Shown: positions 60,601-62,080 of the stretch, one piece after another
How the letters are laid out: each line of letters starts with the position of its first letter
How positions within the stretch are numbered: position 1 is the first letter of the stretch
From: Pseudeuparius sepicola
Lineage: Eukaryota > Arthropoda > Insecta > Coleoptera > Anthribidae
Reading direction: 5' to 3'
NCBI GenBank assembly: GCA_963920635.1
Contig: OY987299.1
Location: 17,597,401-17,661,400, forward strand
Length of the DNA stretch: 64,000 nucleotides
Notes under the pieces: generated by a model
What the model saw: only the letters and a program-made list of their open reading frames with translations
The model's database searches: none
Told to the model about the DNA's origin: nothing
Program-made: the position numbers and the translations under genes

Positions 60601-61671
60601 GCTGAATTTTCTGAAATAGGGGTACTTTACTCTTGTACAATTTTTATATTTTTTGACCTACCCTGTATGCTGTTTGGCTTGCAACCATTCTAAGTGCGCC
60701 TAATATGATTACCGAACATGCACCAACTTTCGGGAATATTTGTATTTTCGTTGTGCAATTAATAAAAAAAAAATACCATATGTATGGCATTAAATACTAC
60801 CAACCCAAGTGAGTTTTTTGTGTTTATTTTGAAAATCATTATGTTTTTCAAAAAACCAATGCCCAACTCAAATACTGCATTATAAGGGGCATATTTGGAC
60901 AAAAAATCAGCCAAATCTGATGTCTCGTTTGGAAAAACAATATACCTAAAGTTTCTGGTAATTTTGTATTAGAGAAGAAGAAGAAAATACATTTCAGGTA
61001 TATTGTTTTCGCAAACGAAACATCAGATTTGGCTGATTTTTTGTCCAAATATGCGCAATACAATGTAGTATTTGAGTTGAGCATTGGTTTTTTGAAAGAC
61101 CTAGTAATTTTAAAAACAAACACCAAAAACACACTTGGGTTGGCACTGTGTGTGATAATGCCCCCTTAAATGATCACACTGTATAAAGAATTGGGATATA
61201 TAAAATGTGTTTGATATTAATTCAAAATATGATCTACTTGGGGGAAAAATAAACATCATAACTTGAAGCCGTTTTTGATAAGACCACAACCAGAAATTCT
61301 GTGTTTAATTCCGAGCCCCCTCTTAATAGCACTACACGACAATGCTTCTTGTTTTGTTAGTGCAATGTCCGACTAAATTGTGTTGTTCCGTTCGACTAAC
61401 ACGCTTTGAATGTTGTTTCATAAATGAAGGCGTTACAGCAATGCGGCCGGCCAGGGCCAGCGGACGAACCTGGCCCCGCAGAACATGCAGTGGGCGATCA
61501 GGTCGCGCGAGACGAGCCGTTCGCACGGCGTCCGCCTCGCCAACGGGTCCAACCTGGTGTTCATCGACCCGAGCTCGTTGCGGCGGTCGACGACCGGCAG
61601 CGCCACCGTCGCGGCCAGTTCCGAGCCGATCACCATGGCGACCACGGCGAGTTGCCTTGCCAGGGTTTTCG
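3501..61671 (+). CDS. hyd: UBR5 / hyperplastic discs E3 ubiquitin ligase, central part of gene (16 exons)
   Basis: Sixteen spliced exons read in one frame and match animal UBR5 (Drosophila hyd) in order. Exon coordinates: 3501-3670, 6912-7093, 9473-9850, 13092-13293, 13709-13762, 15504-15614, 21062-21309, 26642-26911, 27034-27313, 27372-27485, 27544-27802, 38868-39326, 42678-43552, 48496-48774, 52584-52719, 61439-61671. The family is a large nuclear/cytoplasmic HECT E3 that recognises N-degrons through its UBR box and takes part in protein quality control, transcription and growth control. Seen here: RCC1-like/beta-barrel region, UBR box and acidic region. The UBA domain (upstream) and MLLE and HECT domains (downstream) are outside the window. 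Phases match at all 15 junctions, so no exon need be missing internally. All introns are GT-AG except the one after exon 7 (GC-AG). No internal stop or frameshift was seen, so the gene appears functional. The exact upstream boundary of exon 1 is the least certain point. Confidence 0.96.
3671..4586. other. Intron 1, left part
   Basis: AT-rich intron between exon 1 and the nested transposon at 4587. Open frames at 3678-4001 and 4023-4274 show no recognisable protein and are taken as chance. 'ACGCCCTGTATAAA' near 4350 is the kind of end seen in CAGGG elements, but no partner was found. Confidence 0.5.
4905..5187. repeat. Foldback repeat nested in the 4587-6009 element
   Basis: Arms of about 75 bp: CGGTGTGCCATATTTGAC at 4918 is mirrored by GTCAAATATGGCACACCG at 5158. 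The loop includes TAATCAACTAG and several AACTCAACTAA-like words. Confidence 0.85.
5192..5714. mobile_element. Inverted-repeat element C, copy 1 (nested)
   Basis: Ends TATACTTCAGTCTGGATAAA and TTTATTCAGACTGGAGTATA form roughly 38-bp inverted repeats. The body matches a second copy at 49603-50104, which differs by several indels and substitutions. The likely target is TA. The open frame starting at 5603 runs through the right end and is not a gene. Confidence 0.9.
6010..6911. other. Intron 1, right part
   Basis: AT-rich intron. The segment 6398-6450 (GGGTACTTTACTCTTGT) resembles 60617-60670, so another low-copy repeat is present in both. No coding potential until exon 2. Confidence 0.5.
6912..7093 (+). 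CDS. hyd: hyd exon 2: start of RCC1-like propeller
   Basis: Encodes [18 protein letters not shown], then a segment with [18 protein letters not shown] that closely parallels the UBR5 sequence YSELIAVSS.GELYQWKW. This is RCC1-like propeller sequence in the family. The acceptor is TTTTCAATTAG|AT at 6911 and the donor GAG|GTAAGC at 7094. It ends on a codon boundary. Confidence 0.95.
7116..8075. repeat. Dispersed repeat family D, copy 1 (interrupted by hAT element)
   Basis: The two halves, 7116-7222 and 7925-8075, match 10438-10800 in order. Shared words include ACCTGGACCAACACTAT, GACCTGTGCATAG and AAGCAAGCAAGAGTATTTT. The halves are separated by the hAT element at 7231-7924. Copy 2 is uninterrupted at the same place. 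Confidence 0.85.
7231..7924. mobile_element. Non-autonomous hAT element with 8-bp TSD
   Basis: Ends TAGTGCTGGCAA and TTGCCAGCACTA are flanked by identical 8-bp copies of TTAAAAAC (7223-7230 and 7925-7932), the hAT hallmark. The inside is built from degenerate repeats of CGGTTAACCG/AACCGGTTAA words in both orientations, probably multiple transposase-binding-like sites or a secondary expansion. No open transposase frame. Confidence 0.93.
8102..8392. repeat. Foldback element
   Basis: Outer arms TCAATGTACA.../...TGTACATTGA and GGTGATTCAACATTTT/AATGTTGAATCACC enclose a strong inner stem: ATTTTGAGACAAAAATATTT (8232) against its mirror (about 8312-8332), with ATAACGG next to a short loop. Open frames on both strands here simply reflect the palindrome. 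Confidence 0.8.
8656..9235. repeat. Possible inverted-repeat element
   Basis: Left GGTGCGTTCAGAAAT and right ATTCCTGAACGCAACC are imperfect inverted ends of about 14 bp. Internal 'TGTAAT' words recur. No clear duplication flanks it. Confidence 0.35.
9473..9850 (+). CDS. hyd: hyd exon 3: RCC1-like propeller repeats
   Basis: 126 codons. Diagnostic family segments include [45 protein letters not shown] and [13 protein letters not shown], matching UBR5 propeller blades in order. The acceptor is CATTACTTTCAG|AAT at 9472, and the donor GGGTCGCAG|GTACGG at 9851. It starts and ends on codon boundaries. Codons are strongly GC-ending, unlike the introns. A 177-codon frame on the opposite strand is a composition shadow. 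Confidence 0.97.
9907..10026. repeat. 120-bp foldback element
   Basis: Perfect 24-bp inverted arms starting GAATGTTCGGCCCTACGTCA lie at 9907-9930 and 10003-10026. It begins 56 bp after the exon 3 donor. The inner part, with GGATATCGGTCGTA, recurs at 39782-39848. Confidence 0.9.
10057..10328. mobile_element. CAGGG-type inverted-repeat element
   Basis: Ends ACAGGGTA and TACCCTGT; arms of about 95 bp contain ACTTTTATACCTAT against ATAGGTATAAAAGT and GATATTCGCCTG against CAGGCGAATATC. It lies in AT-rich intron and has no coding sequence. Confidence 0.85.
10438..10800. repeat. Dispersed repeat family D, copy 2 (empty site)
   Basis: Matches copy 1 at 7116-8075 but has a single TTAAAAAC at 10542-10549 exactly where copy 1 carries the hAT element. 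It includes a short (AAAAT)n run at 10617-10640. Confidence 0.85.
10822..11604 (+). mobile_element. 5'-truncated LINE with (ATT)n tail
   Basis: An intact 210-codon reading frame (10828-11460) corresponds to the C-terminal thumb region of a non-LTR reverse transcriptase. It opens with [19 protein letters not shown], followed by the conserved order of an '[10 protein letters not shown]' segment and 'IQKRTLRTI'. Catalytic motifs (the YxDD box) are missing because the copy is truncated at its 5' end. The 3' UTR runs to an (ATT)9 tail at 11578-11604. The tail and motifs suggest an I/Jockey-group element; clade is not certain. Confidence 0.85.
11605..13091. other. Intron 3, right part
   Basis: AT-rich intron. 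11888-11995 (ATTTATGTAAAGCTAGCAACG) resembles 60388-60490, a low-copy repeat. 12610-12640 resembles 25945-25975. No coding signal until exon 4. Confidence 0.5.
13092..13293 (+). CDS. hyd: hyd exon 4: propeller region
   Basis: Begins [18 protein letters not shown] and continues GVPKVGQL, parallel to human UBR5 VCLRNNPLYHAGAVAFS and GIPKVGVL. It ends in a variable polar stretch. The acceptor is ATCTTGTCAG|GTG at 13091 and the donor TAT|GTAAGT at 13294. The last base starts a codon completed by exon 5 (Tyr). Confidence 0.94.
13709..13762 (+). CDS. hyd: hyd exon 5: 54-bp micro-exon
   Basis: A short exon between TTGCTGTAG|AT and GAAG|GTAAGT. It encodes [17 protein letters not shown], a lysine/serine linker, in the frame required by exons 4 and 6. 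Its length is a multiple of three, so it could be skipped without breaking the frame. The sequence itself is poorly conserved, so support comes from phase and good splice sites. Confidence 0.8.
13763..15503. other. Intron 5
   Basis: AT-rich intron. A perfect-looking hairpin with 20-bp arms (ATATATCCTCAGACTAAAGA) lies at 14671-14714. The rest shows nothing recognisable. Confidence 0.6.
14671..14714. repeat. Short hairpin
   Basis: Arms 14671-14690 and 14695-14714 pair around a 4-base loop with one or two mismatches. No T-run follows, and it lies inside an intron, so terminator function is not implied. Confidence 0.75.
15504..15614 (+). CDS. hyd: hyd exon 6: Pro/Ser linker
   Basis: Encodes an Asn/Thr/Lys-rich stretch followed by [19 protein letters not shown], clearly the counterpart of the UBR5 segment MGPPPSPASTCSDASS. 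The acceptor is CTCTTCCAG|CG at 15503 and the donor CACA|GTAAGT at 15615. Phase 1 at both ends and 111 bp long, hence also skippable in frame. Confidence 0.92.
15615..15855. other. Intron 6, left end
   Basis: AT-rich sequence between exon 6 and the decayed recombinase; nothing recognised. Confidence 0.5.
15856..16505 (-). pseudogene. Crypton-like tyrosine recombinase pseudogene
   Basis: Read on the minus strand from about 16505, the frame gives [13 protein letters not shown], then an 'EAPDGKW' segment and [18 protein letters not shown]. These resemble the conserved core of the arthropod tyrosine recombinases found in Crypton-like transposons. After a frameshift, [12 protein letters not shown], a stop, [33 protein letters not shown] and a final stop at 15856 follow. 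This order (R of the HxxR region, then GGW and a late Tyr) is that of the recombinase C-terminus. The normally present His before Arg is replaced, and at least two stops and one frameshift make it non-functional. The extent upstream of 16505 is unclear. Confidence 0.72.
17081..17310 (-). mobile_element. LINE 3' fragment with (TAAA)n tail, minus strand
   Basis: Reverse-complemented, this matches 51050-51219: the C-terminal frame [10 protein letters not shown], then a 3' UTR with CTACTGATTGTTGAGAA and an AAATAAATAAATAAA tail (17081-17098 on the + strand as TTTATTTATTT). Only the last part of the reverse transcriptase frame remains. Confidence 0.85.
17311..17984. other. Intron 6, middle
   Basis: Nothing definite. 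17450-17570 is locally GC-richer (GGCAACGCCGCACC) but has no open frame of note. Confidence 0.45.
17985..18244. mobile_element. 260-bp inverted-repeat element with short TSD
   Basis: Arms CACAGAATAAATAGCTTCAC and its mirror GTGAAGCTATTTATTCTGTG extend to about 50 bp with CAACAGAAGCGTCCATA. Flanks repeat CTAGTGT (17978-17984 and 18245-18251), a 7-8 bp duplication compatible with a hAT element. Confidence 0.85.
18245..21061. other. Intron 6, right part
   Basis: AT-rich intron with only small features. A hairpin around 19729-19762 has arms CCACGATGTA/TACATCGTGG. A C-run lies near 19620-19640. Small open frames (18740, 19206, 20558) show no family. Nothing else was recognised. Confidence 0.5.
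21062..21309 (+). CDS. hyd: hyd exon 7: small beta-barrel segment, GC donor
   Basis: Encodes [15 protein letters not shown], then [20 protein letters not shown] and [17 protein letters not shown], almost the same as UBR5 [37 protein letters not shown]. It ends LMRKDDLQ. The acceptor is TTTTGCAG|AA at 21061. The donor is CTGCAG|GCAAGT at 21310: a GC, not GT, dinucleotide in otherwise ideal consensus. The next in-frame GT is not near and conservation stops exactly at LQ, so the GC site is the likely true donor. Confidence 0.95.
21352..21712. mobile_element. Inverted-repeat element 42 bp after exon 7
   Basis: Arms TGAATAAAGAACCCCAGGAA (21353) and TTCCTGGGGGTCTTTATTCA (right end near 21710) are about 27 bp. 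Its left end is only some 40 bp from the exon 7 donor. Confidence 0.85.
21713..23296. other. Intron 7, left part
   Basis: AT-rich intron. A stem with arms AGTGACAGGTGAGTTTC and GAAACTCACCTGCCACT is centred near 22413. A G-run lies at 22838-22847. No protein similarity was seen. Confidence 0.5.
23297..24657. repeat. Near-perfect 416-bp inverted repeat, LTR-like arms, 529-bp spacer
   Basis: Left arm 23297-23712 and right arm 24242-24657 are reverse complements with only a few substitutions and no indels. Each arm, read outside to inside, starts TGTCAATAAT and ends GTGTTACA (TG...CA). Each carries a TATAAATA box (23529-23536 in the left arm), followed by GC-richer sequence and a possible splice donor AATG|GTAAGC. 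These features suit an LTR. The spacer holds two tandem units of about 170 bp with GACAGCGTTAACT/GGCAGCGTTAACT words. It also has, on the minus strand, TGGTGGAGGCGCCGAACTG three bases after ...TGTGACA, which resembles a tRNA primer-binding site. No coding frame for gag or pol is present. Confidence 0.88.
24658..26641. other. Intron 7, right part
   Basis: AT-rich intron with ends of possible CAGGG elements: TACAGGGTGTCCGCC at 25191 and TCACCCTGTATAAG at 26341. Their inner sequences do not clearly pair. A GC-richer stretch at 25610-25720 has no recognised frame. Confidence 0.45.
26642..26911 (+). CDS. hyd: hyd exon 8: propeller region
   Basis: 90 codons starting [20 protein letters not shown] (UBR5: KVPDCFQRTPKKL), followed by [20 protein letters not shown] and [12 protein letters not shown]. 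The acceptor is ATCCTCCGCAG|GTA at 26641 and the donor GGCGAG|GTGAGA at 26912. Both boundaries are between codons. Confidence 0.96.
27034..27313 (+). CDS. hyd: hyd exon 9: propeller region end
   Basis: Encodes [20 protein letters not shown], then [16 protein letters not shown], parallel to UBR5 [19 protein letters not shown] and IRDPDWLDLPPI. It then covers [17 protein letters not shown]. The acceptor is CAAATTTTCAG|AGC after a 122-bp intron; the donor is AACACA|GTAGGT. Confidence 0.96.
27372..27485 (+). CDS. hyd: hyd exon 10
   Basis: Encodes [19 protein letters not shown], then [18 protein letters not shown], matching UBR5 [26 protein letters not shown]. It lies after a 58-bp intron and before another 58-bp intron. 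The acceptor is TTTTCCAG|AA and the donor GATG|GTGCGT. Confidence 0.95.
27544..27802 (+). CDS. hyd: hyd exon 11
   Basis: Encodes [20 protein letters not shown], a serine/aspartate-rich stretch, then [20 protein letters not shown] and [10 protein letters not shown], parallel to UBR5 WVPDPP..., KDRKANAHFILKLLCDS and YLRELLSAKD. The acceptor is TTTCTTCAG|AC and the donor AA|GTGAGT at 27803. The split Lys codon is completed by exon 12. It is much shorter than the vertebrate region, which has extra low-complexity sequence. Confidence 0.95.
28036..28821. other. Sequence inside the hAT insertion, left
   Basis: AT-rich non-coding DNA between the hAT left end and the LINE 3' end. GGGACACCCTGTACTT at 28415 is a lone CAGGG-type terminus. 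Confidence 0.45.
28822..31753 (-). pseudogene. Jockey-type LINE ORF2 (endonuclease + reverse transcriptase), broken
   Basis: On the minus strand 31753-30305 encodes an apurinic-type endonuclease: [28 protein letters not shown] and DLDSDHNPV motifs in order. Reverse transcriptase follows in other frames: KAPGIDGIS and [18 protein letters not shown] (30348-29851), then [15 protein letters not shown] and LYADDTAIL (29890-29309), then the C-terminal LYACAAWGF and KCLRLATGA segment (29179-28829). Frameshifts near 30330 and 29870, plus an inserted LINE 3' fragment at 29284-29346, break it. The stop TAA runs directly into a short A-run (28822-28829), which may be the element's poly(A) end. Confidence 0.93.
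29284..29346 (+). mobile_element. Tiny LINE 3' end inserted in LINE ORF2
   Basis: ATGGCAATAAAGCATATTTG followed by repeats of ATTTG, oriented opposite to the host LINE. It separates the ORF2 frame WAPHI (before) from [14 protein letters not shown] (after). The tail type differs from both other LINE tails in the window. Confidence 0.7.
31754..31937. other. Spacer upstream of LINE ORF2
   Basis: Short non-coding stretch between ORF2 and the CAGGG element. TCAGCTGATTCAGGCAAA at 31774-31791 pairs with TTTGCCGGAATCAGCTGA at 36595-36612. Confidence 0.4.
32230..33050. repeat. Diverged direct repeats
   Basis: GGTTCTTTTAGCGAATAGC occurs at 32242 and 32507, each followed by ATGxAAAA...CTACCTTT and later TATCCAAAAATC. 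CTGTTTTTATACGATGG (32656) recurs as CTGTTTTCATATGAAGG (32949), with about 110 bp of related sequence. A (TAAA)n/(AAAT)n tail at 32466-32483 interrupts the first pair and may be a LINE tail. Confidence 0.7.
33660..34113 (+). promoter_or_regulatory. CpG-rich, promoter-like block inside transposon
   Basis: In an AT-rich intron this stretch is rich in CpG (CGCCCCGAGAG, GGCCGGGCCGGGCGGCG, GGCGCGGCGTCG). It has a CCAAT-like CGATTGGCTAAT near 33712 and ends with a good splice donor, GAAAA|GTAAGAGG, at 34113. It could be a captured promoter and first exon, but no TATA box and no coding frame support this directly. Chance GC-rich transposon sequence remains possible. Confidence 0.3.
34195..34700. repeat. 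Tandem repeat, about 167-bp unit
   Basis: ACCCTGAGGGGGTTTAAA and ACAGTCTTCCCCCACTTTTT each occur twice, with spacing near 167 bp (for example 34509 and 34675). A partial, more diverged unit starts with GACAGTCTTCCCCAAC at 34198. Confidence 0.85.
35741..35865. mobile_element. 125-bp foldback element
   Basis: Ends TACAGTCCGG and CCGGATTGTA. Arms AACGAAAGAAGTCCAATGAA and the mirror TTCATTGGACTTCTTTCGTT continue into AAACTCAGTCTAA for about 38 bp. Confidence 0.92.
35866..36686. other. Sequence between foldback and LINE ORF1
   Basis: AT-rich. The 79-codon frame at 36226-36465 has no recognised family. Probably the region downstream of LINE ORF1 and interrupting DNA. Confidence 0.4.
36687..38264 (-). 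CDS. Jockey-type LINE ORF1 (Gag-like RNA-binding protein)
   Basis: An intact 525-codon frame. The N-terminal 75 residues are Gln/Glu/Lys-rich with heptad-like spacing ([18 protein letters not shown]), probably a coiled coil. A Ser/Asn/Lys-rich middle follows. The C-terminal third has three zinc knuckles: [27 protein letters not shown] and [15 protein letters not shown]. This layout is that of ORF1 in Jockey-group non-LTR retrotransposons, which binds element RNA. It lies in the same orientation and in the correct order upstream of ORF2, but about 4.9 kb away. Translation in this insertion is not expected to matter to the host gene. Confidence 0.93.
   Translation of the reverse strand: MSNSDLSPEECRSENGSDLNFKQLISQQQQFIQLINELKEQVNAKDKIILEQAQQIKMLSEKLDELIKFMNTKNSNEPRKRKSSRSSDTSVGSKITIRNTERSDGFIVPKPVKRDRSKSQSSQLSNNNSVSRDSSLSHVNSLSQNSEITKNKPKGSNKNFQNNENSLKNGKNEIANKKATKAHKKEAESSKPVDNSTENENNNNNNDDINMETDYTQENPLSDKESEDENVLAEDEIKKSITPIVLRNKEKWLDISKLFKSKNISYDRAVNTPNGIKIYPSTTDDYRGMQRYFTLNKVEYHSYPTPEDKSLHVFIRNFPIEFDTEVAKNDLTQKGYEIKSIIRLKGKSQKPQNNLLIILPKNQTSKNIYNECEIADNWVTFEPKKTRPRVTQCHRCQKFGHTQSYCHAVPKCLKCASNHHTFTCKKEYNTPCKCANCGEAHPAYFSMCKFFPKLQPTENNTNFPATHNIVSPNISYAAAPSQNQNNNQQALENISEKALLGAVKEFLRILPVLQKFASAFDNNTH
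38265..38690 (-). other. Putative LINE 5' UTR
   Basis: A GC-richer stretch directly upstream (minus strand) of ORF1, rich in CCC/GGG words between about 38360 and 38580. It returns to AT-rich hAT sequence after 38590. A 77-codon frame on the minus strand at 38337-38570 is proline/arginine-rich and not recognised. The LINE 5' end is probably near 38580. Confidence 0.5.
38868..39326 (+). CDS. hyd: hyd exon 12: ankyrin-like segment and UBR box
   Basis: Starts [20 protein letters not shown] (ankyrin-like) and continues to the UBR box at about 39043-39245. That box contains [40 protein letters not shown] and [19 protein letters not shown]. All zinc-binding Cys/His positions of this domain that I can recognise are present, so N-degron binding should be intact. 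The exon ends LVCLPNS. The acceptor is GCTTCCCCCAG|G at 38867 and the donor TTCCAG|GTGAGC at 39327. Long antisense frames here (up to 219 codons) reflect high GC and are not genes. Confidence 0.98.
39327..39853. other. Intron 12, left part
   Basis: AT-rich. Short (TGATC)n run at 39659-39677. 39782-39848 (GGATATCGGTCGTA...AGTTGTGACATAGG) is related to the foldback at 9907-10026. Confidence 0.55.
39854..40266. mobile_element. piggyBac-like non-autonomous element
   Basis: Ends CCCTTTCGGGAC and GTCCCGAAAGGG with TTAA on both sides (39850-39853 and 40267-40270), the piggyBac target and duplication. 413 bp, GC-richer than its surroundings, no transposase. Confidence 0.9.
40530..41082. repeat. Long foldback element
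   Basis: Outer arms GACACCTCAGAACTATATGA / TATATTTCTGAGGTGTC and GGGAGAGTATCTCATAGG / CCTATGAGATACTCTCCC. The inner stem AAGTGTCCTTTCTGGAGCTT has its mirror near 40780. Related in style to the 41250-42557 element next door. Confidence 0.85.
41250..42557. mobile_element. 1.3-kb element with about 105-bp inverted repeats
   Basis: Left arm 41250-41356 and right arm 42446-42557 share, inverted, long exact stretches such as CCATTGGAAAAGGAAGAAAA and AGCAAAAATAACAGAAAAAA. The outermost words are ATAGGCCAG and, inverted, TTAGGCCAG. Its right end lies 120 bp before exon 13. No coding frame. Confidence 0.88.
42678..43552 (+). CDS. hyd: hyd exon 13: long helical region
   Basis: The largest exon (875 bp). 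Starts with [19 protein letters not shown], then [20 protein letters not shown] and [15 protein letters not shown], followed by [53 protein letters not shown] and [12 protein letters not shown]. All have direct counterparts in the same order in UBR5. It ends with [16 protein letters not shown]. The acceptor is CATTTTGTTGCAG|G at 42677 (an earlier CTACAG at 42633 gives the wrong frame) and the donor GAAA|GTAAGT. Phase 2 in, phase 1 out. Confidence 0.97.
43637..44128. repeat. Inverted-repeat element
   Basis: Arms CAAGGTTAGTCTATAGGAAG (43637) and CTTTCTATAAACTAACCTTG (to 44128) are about 32 bp with few mismatches. Body of about 490 bp. Confidence 0.75.
44570..44882. repeat. Direct repeat, copy 1
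   Basis: Matches 48141-48438 in the same orientation. Shared words include AGGCAACTTGTTTTGTTTCA, CTATTTATTATGCATT and CCCCGACCCACTAATGTAGA. Moderately diverged. Confidence 0.88.
44883..46387. other. Intron 13, middle
   Basis: AT-rich; no recognisable repeat or frame. Confidence 0.45.
46388..46790 (-). pseudogene. SWIM zinc-finger gene fragment of an arthropod transposon family
   Basis: The minus-strand exon 46636-46388 encodes [32 protein letters not shown] and [18 protein letters not shown], then WLHRYS and a stop. The CxC...CxH arrangement and surroundings are those of the SWIM domain in the abundant insect proteins that also carry YqaJ-like nuclease domains. Upstream, after a 60-bp sequence with GT-AG ends (46637-46696), [20 protein letters not shown] continues the family pattern. 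The splice join does not keep frame and no nuclease part is seen, so this is a decayed fragment. Confidence 0.7.
46917..47126 (-). other. Unrecognised 69-codon open frame
   Basis: Open frame on the same strand and just upstream of the SWIM fragment. It has non-random composition ([20 protein letters not shown]) but no family I recognise. It may be remnant coding sequence of the same transposon, or chance. Confidence 0.25.
47560..47702. repeat. Foldback element
   Basis: Arms of about 60 bp: CAAATTTTATTATCATAACT / AGTAGTAAAATTTTG outside, AGATATCAAGAAAATACTTT / AAAGTATTTTCTTGATATCT inside. The loop is about 20 bases. Confidence 0.88.
48141..48438. repeat. Direct repeat, copy 2
   Basis: Second copy of the 44570-44882 sequence, ending 58 bp before exon 14. 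The two copies bracket about 3.3 kb that includes the SWIM fragment. Confidence 0.88.
48496..48774 (+). CDS. hyd: hyd exon 14: acidic region
   Basis: Encodes a strongly acidic stretch ([19 protein letters not shown]), then [20 protein letters not shown] and [14 protein letters not shown]. The latter matches UBR5 ELDLLAAAETESDSESNHSNQ and RSVVTAATAGSEAG. The acceptor is TTCGCCCTTAG|AC and the donor ACTG|GTGAGT. Phase 1 at both ends and 279 bp, so it can be skipped in frame. Confidence 0.96.
49036..49444. mobile_element. CAGGG/TA inverted-repeat element
   Basis: Flanked by TA. CTTGGAAACTAGCAGAGCTA and its mirror TAGCTCTGCTAGTTTCCAAG lie inside the ends CAGGGTGAG and CCCCTG. Arms total about 65 bp, including AAAGGTTAAATGGGGA. 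A related arm occurs near 41810-41860. Confidence 0.88.
49603..50104. mobile_element. Inverted-repeat element C, copy 2
   Basis: Full-length relative of 5192-5714 with the same TATACTTCAGTCTGGATAAA ends. Similar through the body with several indels. Confidence 0.92.
50642..51219 (+). mobile_element. 5'-truncated LINE with (TAAA)n tail, plus strand
   Basis: The open frame [20 protein letters not shown] and [13 protein letters not shown] resembles the end of a non-LTR reverse transcriptase. It is interrupted by an AT-rich expansion at 50830-50905, resumes with NFGKKSIL...[11 protein letters not shown] and [13 protein letters not shown], and ends in a 3' UTR with TAAATAAATAAATAAA. Same family as the minus-strand piece at 17081-17310. 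Confidence 0.85.
51508..51572 (-). repeat. tRNA-like SINE fragment
   Basis: Minus strand carries AATGGTGAGGCTACGGG, then CCCAGGTTCAATGGC, spaced like A and B boxes, followed by an A-poor/T-rich stretch. It is too degenerate for a tRNA gene. Confidence 0.35.
51573..52583. other. Intron 14, right part
   Basis: AT-rich intron up to exon 15. The open frames at 51615-51800 and 52387-52575 are not recognised. The latter runs into exon 15 in another frame. Confidence 0.45.
52584..52719 (+). CDS. hyd: hyd exon 15: acidic exon
   Basis: Encodes [20 protein letters not shown], then [19 protein letters not shown]. It parallels the UBR5 stretch with FFSEDDSQSNDSS and MLDEPLERT. The acceptor is CTTAACAG|GT and the donor CGAAG|GTAAGA. 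Phase 1 in, phase 2 out. Confidence 0.92.
53127..53699. repeat. GC-rich element bounded by CGTCGATGGAGGAAG
   Basis: The left boundary CGTCGATGGAGGAAGG and right boundary CTTCCTCCATCGACG are exact inverted 15-mers. The inside is GC-rich, with three spaced copies of TGTCCGGTAGATGGCGCA-like sequence (about 53261, 53333 and 53387). The antisense frames of about 108 codons are arginine/proline-rich and not recognised. Confidence 0.6.
53778..54608. mobile_element. hAT-like element with minisatellite core
   Basis: Ends CAGGGGCGGATGGG and, inverted, CAGGGGCGGATGGG. Flanked by TACCTAAC and TACCTAGC (one mismatch in 8). The core, 54080-54320, is about 12 degenerate copies of AAAGTCGGAATTTTGAGTTC-like units in both orientations, set between mirrored TTATTTTTATTGAA words. 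Confidence 0.87.
54831..55905. repeat. CAGGG-flanked region with foldback inside
   Basis: Begins TACAGGGTGGCCCAGGAT and ends near ATCATCCTGTAT. Inside, GGTACCAAATTTTGGAAAGA (55088) and its mirror TCTTTCCAAAATTTGGTACC (to about 55346) form roughly 65-bp arms, with a third partial copy between. The outer pairing is weak, so the borders are uncertain. Confidence 0.5.
55906..57379. other. Intron 15, middle
   Basis: Contains single CAGGG-type ends (TACAGGGTGGACCAACG at 55999, ACACCCTGTATAC near 56918) and two copies of the CGTTGAT...CCATCG-type motif (56243-56267 and 56581-56600). No coding sequence. Confidence 0.45.
57380..58698. mobile_element. hAT-like element with nested inverted arms
   Basis: Termini CAGGGTTGCCACC and GGTGGCAACCCTG, of hAT appearance, but flanking 8-mers do not match. 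Inner arms (57958-58058 and 58567-58680) share GTGGCTATTTATACGT, GATACAAACGTCAGTATACG and CTTGCGCTCTCATTGG in mirror image. In the middle are a hairpin ACATTCGGC/GCCGAATGT and a 33-bp direct repeat (AATTTCAAGAAAATCGGGGG) at about 58284 and 58363. A G-run lies at 57429-57450. Confidence 0.75.
58699..60180. other. Intron 15, right part with motif cluster
   Basis: Holds several copies of CCGTTGATTGAAGATTCCTT...CCATCGAC-type sequence (58737, 59000, 59506, 59697). It also has a hairpin AGAGACTTGCC/GGCAAGTCTCT at 59105-59131. The reading frames at 59239-59703 overlap in several phases and have no family. Confidence 0.5.
60181..60780. repeat. Low-copy repeat segments
   Basis: 60196-60240 (AAGTACGTCCACCAAAAAGT) resembles 10347-10393. 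60388-60490 resembles 11888-11995. 60617-60670 resembles 6398-6450. These are fragments of dispersed repeats also seen in introns 1 and 3. Confidence 0.6.
60781..61171. repeat. Palindromic foldback repeat (complete copy 2)
   Basis: Left arm 60781-60947 and right arm 60996-61171 are mirror images around a 48-base loop. Examples: CAACCCAAGT/ACTTGGGTTG, CAAAAAACCAATGC/GCATTGGTTTTTTG, TTGGACAAAAAATCAGCCAA and TTGGCTGATTTTTTGTCCAA. The right half equals 1-255. Confidence 0.93.
61439..61671 (+). CDS. hyd: hyd exon 16: Ser/Arg-rich linker
   Basis: Starts [20 protein letters not shown], then [20 protein letters not shown] and [15 protein letters not shown]5 has APRSMQWAVRN, GLIYIDPSNLRRSGT and ASSLARAYSI in the same places. 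The acceptor GGCGTTACAG|C at 61438 is chosen over the nearer GGCCAG because only it keeps the phase set by exon 15. The donor is TTCG|GTAAGT at 61672. It ends in phase 1; the next exon is outside the window. Confidence 0.95.
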
Positions 61672-61833
61672 GTAAGTGCAGTTTTGCTCAGCTCCACTCG
61701 TGCGAAAAATCATCGCATATTGTAAAGTTTTCTTATATTTTTCTATTCCGAAAAATCTACAATGTTGACTGAAATTTTCCATAGGCTACTTGATATCTAA
61801 TAAACTCAAATAAACTAATAACAAACAAATATA

Positions 61834-62080
61834 GTCAAATTATTTTAAGAAGTCCTTACTGGGACTGTCAATTGGTAATTTCGCCATCCTATACCCCGAT
61901 TACTGTAAGAAGTCCCGATTTTGGATTACGAAATACCAAAATGAAAAGTGTTTCCATGACGTTTGAAATTATTATTAAAATGAGTTGTAGTCATAGTTAT
62001 TTTTATTTGTAGCGGTATAATCGTGATTGCAATGGGGTTTTTATTTTATTATGTTCTTTTTTCGTATCACTTGAGACAAC
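61834..62080. repeat. Dispersed repeat family R2, copy 2
   Basis: Same sequence as the 1449-1925 copy without its 280-base insert. Contains TACCCCGATTACTGTAAGAA in place of it. Confidence 0.8.

Noticed and set aside
61439..61454. Exon 16 starting at GGCCAG (61455)
   Set aside because: It would need a phase-0 exon 15 end, but exon 15 ends in phase 2.
61332..61697. Antisense and other-frame ORFs over exon 16
   Set aside because: Low-complexity Arg/Ala-rich translations opposite a conserved exon.
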